NCBI GenBank assembly: GCA_021160885.1
Contig: JAGHBR010000375.1
Location: forward strand, 1 to 8,909
Source: Caldisericaceae bacterium
GTDB lineage: Bacteria; Calditrichota; Calditrichia; Calditrichales; Calditrichaceae
Direction: 5' to 3'
Length of the DNA stretch: 8,909 bases
The notes below the pieces were generated by a model that was not told where the DNA came from, made no database searches, and saw nothing but the letters and a program-made list of their open reading frames with translations. The position numbers were made by a program, and so were the translations under genes. Positions 6,924-8,909 of this stretch are shown in pieces (position 1 is the stretch's first letter; each line of letters begins with the position of its first letter).

Positions 6924-8282
6924 TTACGGCTTAACCAGCAACGAATCGCTATAAGCAATTTGGCTGATTCGGTCCGGTACGTTAATCAATGGCACGCTGA
7001 CGGGTAAATTGTCATTAATGGTCCGCAACCATTCGTTGGCAATCAAAACATGACCTAAATCTGAGGGATGAACCCCGTCCAGACTGTAAAAGCCGCCGGT
7101 AATGAAATCAGCCGAAAGTTTAAAGCCAGCGATTTCCGTGCCCTGGCTGATTTCTTTAAAAAAAGAGTACATGTCAACTACCGGAATTTTTCGGGCTTCA
7201 CAAATGGAATCAATGGCGGTGTTGTAGCCTTCAATCAGATCGAGAACAACCGCCTGTTCGTTTTTATCCAGAACCACATCTTCCGGCAAAGGCTGGCCAT
7301 TGCTTTTTGGGAAGTTTGCCGGTAGGCCATAGCCCTGGCGAATAAAAACACGGGCCGGGGTCAGTACCAAATCACCTTCTTCCACACCCACCAACGGAAT
7401 AGTATTACCGGACTCATCCTTAACCGGCGTGTTGGTTACAGTGTCAATCACAACGCCTGGCACGGTGTGAAAATAGGGCATGTCCAGAATGTCGGGAATG
7501 TTACCAACCAGCACGGCTGCCTGAGTGGATTTCAGGGAATCCATCAGAGCGGCAAAGTAGGTGGCAAAATCTTTTTTTGTAGTAGGCGGTTCGGTGACCG
7601 GATTAATGGCATTGTACTGTGCGTAAGCTAACACATCGTACATGCCTACCCAGCACAAAATGAGCGAAGGTTGAAAAAGTTTGGCCTGAGCAAAGGCGGT
7701 TTTGTAACCGTAAGGATCGGGCAAAGGATTACGCAAAATGACATCCAGCAAGCCGCTTTTACTGCGGCTGCGTAAGCGCGTGGTGGCTTTGTAAACGTCG
7801 TCAACATAAATGCCCGGCACGGCCAGGTTGTTGTAAGGCAAAGGCCAGAACATTACTTCATCGGAAACAAAGGGCTGACCGGCCGGATCAAAATCCGGAT
7901 AATCAGCAAATGGTTCGGCAACAATTACAGGATCGGGATTGACCGTATTCGGTGTTTCCGGATCGTCCAGATATTTTAAACGTAAAATACCGTAACCAGC
8001 GTACGATTCAGAGCCCAGCCCCGGATAGCCGATGTAAGGCTGCATGAAATCAGGCGTTTCGCCCTGCTGGGCAATCAGAGCTACGAAACTGCGTTTTTGG
8101 TGTTTCTCGGTTAAGGCAGCCGACTGGTAACCGGCAATGATATTGTCGCCCAGAGCCATCAGACGGCTGAAAAGCAGTTTCTCATTGGCGCTCAAAGTCG
8201 ATTGTTTTACTTTGGGTTCTAAAAGACTGCAGGAGGCCAAAAGCAAGCTTAAACCTACAATTATTAGCATTTTTATTTTCAT
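6924..8282 (-). CDS. SGNH/GDSL-hydrolase-like lipoprotein with degenerate active site
   Basis: This 452-residue lipoprotein has the lipobox L-A-S-C with Cys18 after a K-rich start and a hydrophobic core. The start is fixed by a strong AAAAGGAG site upstream. The fold is recognised from the order of SGNH blocks: block I ALGDNIIAGYQSAAL (43-57), the YNNLAVPG segment with Gly157 (block II), WVGMYDVL (211-218, block III) and LDGVHPSDLGH (401-411, block V). In active members block I reads G-D/N-S and block III G-x-N-D. Here the Ser position is Asn47 (codon at 8142-8144) and the block III Asn position is Tyr215 (codon at 7638-7640), while Asp402 and His405 remain. Esterase activity is therefore doubtful. 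It follows a FadL/OmpP1 gene by 21 bp, a pairing I recall in FCB bacteria, where the lipoprotein may assist the porin in handling hydrophobic or acylated compounds. Role in this strain is inferred. Confidence 0.8.
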   Translation of the reverse strand: MKIKMLIIVGLSLLLASCSLLEPKVKQSTLSANEKLLFSRLMALGDNIIAGYQSAALTEKHQKRSFVALIAQQGETPDFMQPYIGYPGLGSESYAGYGILRLKYLDDPETPNTVNPDPVIVAEPFADYPDFDPAGQPFVSDEVMFWPLPYNNLAVPGIYVDDVYKATTRLRSRSKSGLLDVILRNPLPDPYGYKTAFAQAKLFQPSLILCWVGMYDVLAYAQYNAINPVTEPPTTKKDFATYFAALMDSLKSTQAAVLVGNIPDILDMPYFHTVPGVVIDTVTNTPVKDESGNTIPLVGVEEGDLVLTPARVFIRQGYGLPANFPKSNGQPLPEDVVLDKNEQAVVLDLIEGYNTAIDSICEARKIPVVDMYSFFKEISQGTEIAGFKLSADFITGGFYSLDGVHPSDLGHVLIANEWLRTINDNLPVSVPLINVPDRISQIAYSDSLLVKP

Positions 8283-8290
8283 TGAAACGA

Positions 8291-8298
8291 CTCCTTTT
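8291..8298 (-). promoter_or_regulatory. Ribosome binding site of the SGNH-like lipoprotein
   Basis: Read on the minus strand, AAAAGGAG lies 8 bases before the ATG at 8282. It lies within the 21-bp gap after the upstream outer-membrane protein gene. Confidence 0.7.
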
Positions 8299-8303
8299 GT
8301 TTG

Positions 8304-8909
8304 CTAAAATGCATACCCAAAACTCAGGGCGTAAAGATTGGCCATGCCAATGTACTTGCCATCAAACTGATGAATGGTATTGGTTACCTCACGATCATCC
8401 TGAAGCAGTAAATGGTAGGCGGCATCCACAGTAAATTGTTTGTAGCGATAGCCAAGCCCTACCGTGTAGTTGTGTCGGTCGCCTTCTGGCAGGCTGGGTT
8501 CCACATATTCCTCAGGCACGGCATGCTGATCCCACAGATAGCCGGCGCGTACGGTAAAATGTTCATTCATCCGGTATTCGAGGCCAAAACGTAAACTGTA
8601 GCTATCCTGGTAGTTTCGTGGAGTCACTGTTTCGGTTTGACCGGCAACAGGCTCTTGAAAGGTAATTTTTAACTGATCGTAAGAACTCCAGGCAAAAACC
8701 AGGTAATCAGCTTCCAGGCTAAGGTTTTCGGTAAAATCATAAGCCAGACCAATCCCGTAAGAGGCCGGTAGCGTCAGTTCAGCCTGCCCCTTGGTCTTTT
8801 TTGGGAAAAAAGCGGCAATTTCCTGATTTACGATGGGATCGGTAGTTGTAGGAAAGGTAAAATAGGCCTGACCATCTTTAAAATTTAAAGAAGTGCTGCT
8901 GCGGTAAAT
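8304..8909 (-). CDS. FadL/OmpP1-family outer-membrane transport protein, 5' end beyond window
   Basis: The minus-strand frame is open from the right edge to a TAG at 8304-8306. A GTG at 8625-8627 is start-like but internal, because family-typical sequence continues upstream of it. The visible 201 residues are the C-terminal half of a beta-barrel of the FadL/OmpP1 (toluene transporter) type. Recognisable pieces are YRSSTSLNF near the edge, TLPASYGIGLAYDF, LEADYLVFAWSSYDQL, the LRFGLEYRMNEHFTVRAGY pair of strands, and VGLGYRYKQFTVDAAYHL. Alternating hydrophobic and polar residues run through these strands. It ends SFGYAF with a terminal Phe, the usual signal for outer-membrane barrel insertion. 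Such proteins move hydrophobic compounds, classically long-chain fatty acids or aromatics; the ligand here cannot be told. It is the first gene of a likely two-gene operon with the SGNH-like lipoprotein and faces the mannan cluster convergently, so a functional link with mannan use is not implied. Confidence 0.85.
   Translation of the reverse strand: MYRSSTSLNFKDGQAYFTFPTTTDPIVNQEIAAFFPKKTKGQAELTLPASYGIGLAYDFTENLSLEADYLVFAWSSYDQLKITFQEPVAGQTETVTPRNYQDSYSLRFGLEYRMNEHFTVRAGYLWDQHAVPEEYVEPSLPEGDRHNYTVGLGYRYKQFTVDAAYHLLLQDDREVTNTIHQFDGKYIGMANLYALSFGYAF

Noticed and set aside
7068..7325. Plus-strand open frame of 85 codons opposite the SGNH-like gene
   Set aside because: It mirrors the coding strand of a clear lipoprotein gene and shows no signal or domain.
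8304..8627. A separate small outer-membrane protein of 107 residues starting at the GTG at 8625-8627
   Set aside because: The frame stays open to the right edge and the upstream translation carries conserved FadL/OmpP1 strands, so this is the C-terminal end of a larger protein.

Overview
The window looks like bacterial chromosomal DNA from the FCB group (Bacteroidota, Ignavibacteriota, Calditrichota and relatives). Three things point there: a C-terminal sorting tail of the T9SS type A kind with its 'PNPFN ... ILGE ... ASGIYF' signature, an outer-membrane FadL/OmpP1-type protein next to an SGNH-fold lipoprotein, and a helical FIVAR-like module in front of a glycosidase. By eye the composition is moderate in GC. 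A Calditrichota- or Ignavibacteria-like source is my best guess, but no ribosomal or other marker gene is present to settle it.

The left three quarters (1-6882, + strand) is a polysaccharide-degrading cluster, most probably for beta-mannan. It opens with the 3' part of a five-bladed beta-propeller protein related to GH43/GH32 enzymes. A 194-bp gap follows, holding a short reading-frame remnant. Then come three closely spaced enzymes: a GH26 beta-mannanase lipoprotein, a large clan GH-A enzyme (DUF5060-like domain, TIM barrel, Ig-like domain, CBM11-like domain and T9SS tail), and a GH5 endo-mannanase of the GH5_7 type. Spacings of 20 and 9 bp and a Shine-Dalgarno site in front of each gene indicate one transcript. 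The three enzymes carry three different export signals: a lipobox, a type I signal peptide plus T9SS tail, and a type I signal peptide only. This suggests that mannan is cut on the cell surface, in the medium and possibly in the periplasm.

The cluster ends in a strong hairpin (6862-6902) that overlaps the end of the GH5 gene and can serve both strands. Beyond it, on the minus strand, lie an SGNH-hydrolase-like lipoprotein (6924-8282) and, upstream of it in transcription order, the 3' part of a FadL/OmpP1-family outer-membrane protein (8304-8909, cut by the right edge). They are 21 bp apart and probably co-transcribed. The lipoprotein has lost two of the four signature catalytic positions (Ser to Asn, Asn to Tyr), which suggests that it has become a non-catalytic partner of the porin.

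I see no RNA genes, mobile elements, CRISPR arrays or origins. The most unusual items are the degenerate SGNH active site, the unassigned propeller protein and the division of export routes among the mannan enzymes.
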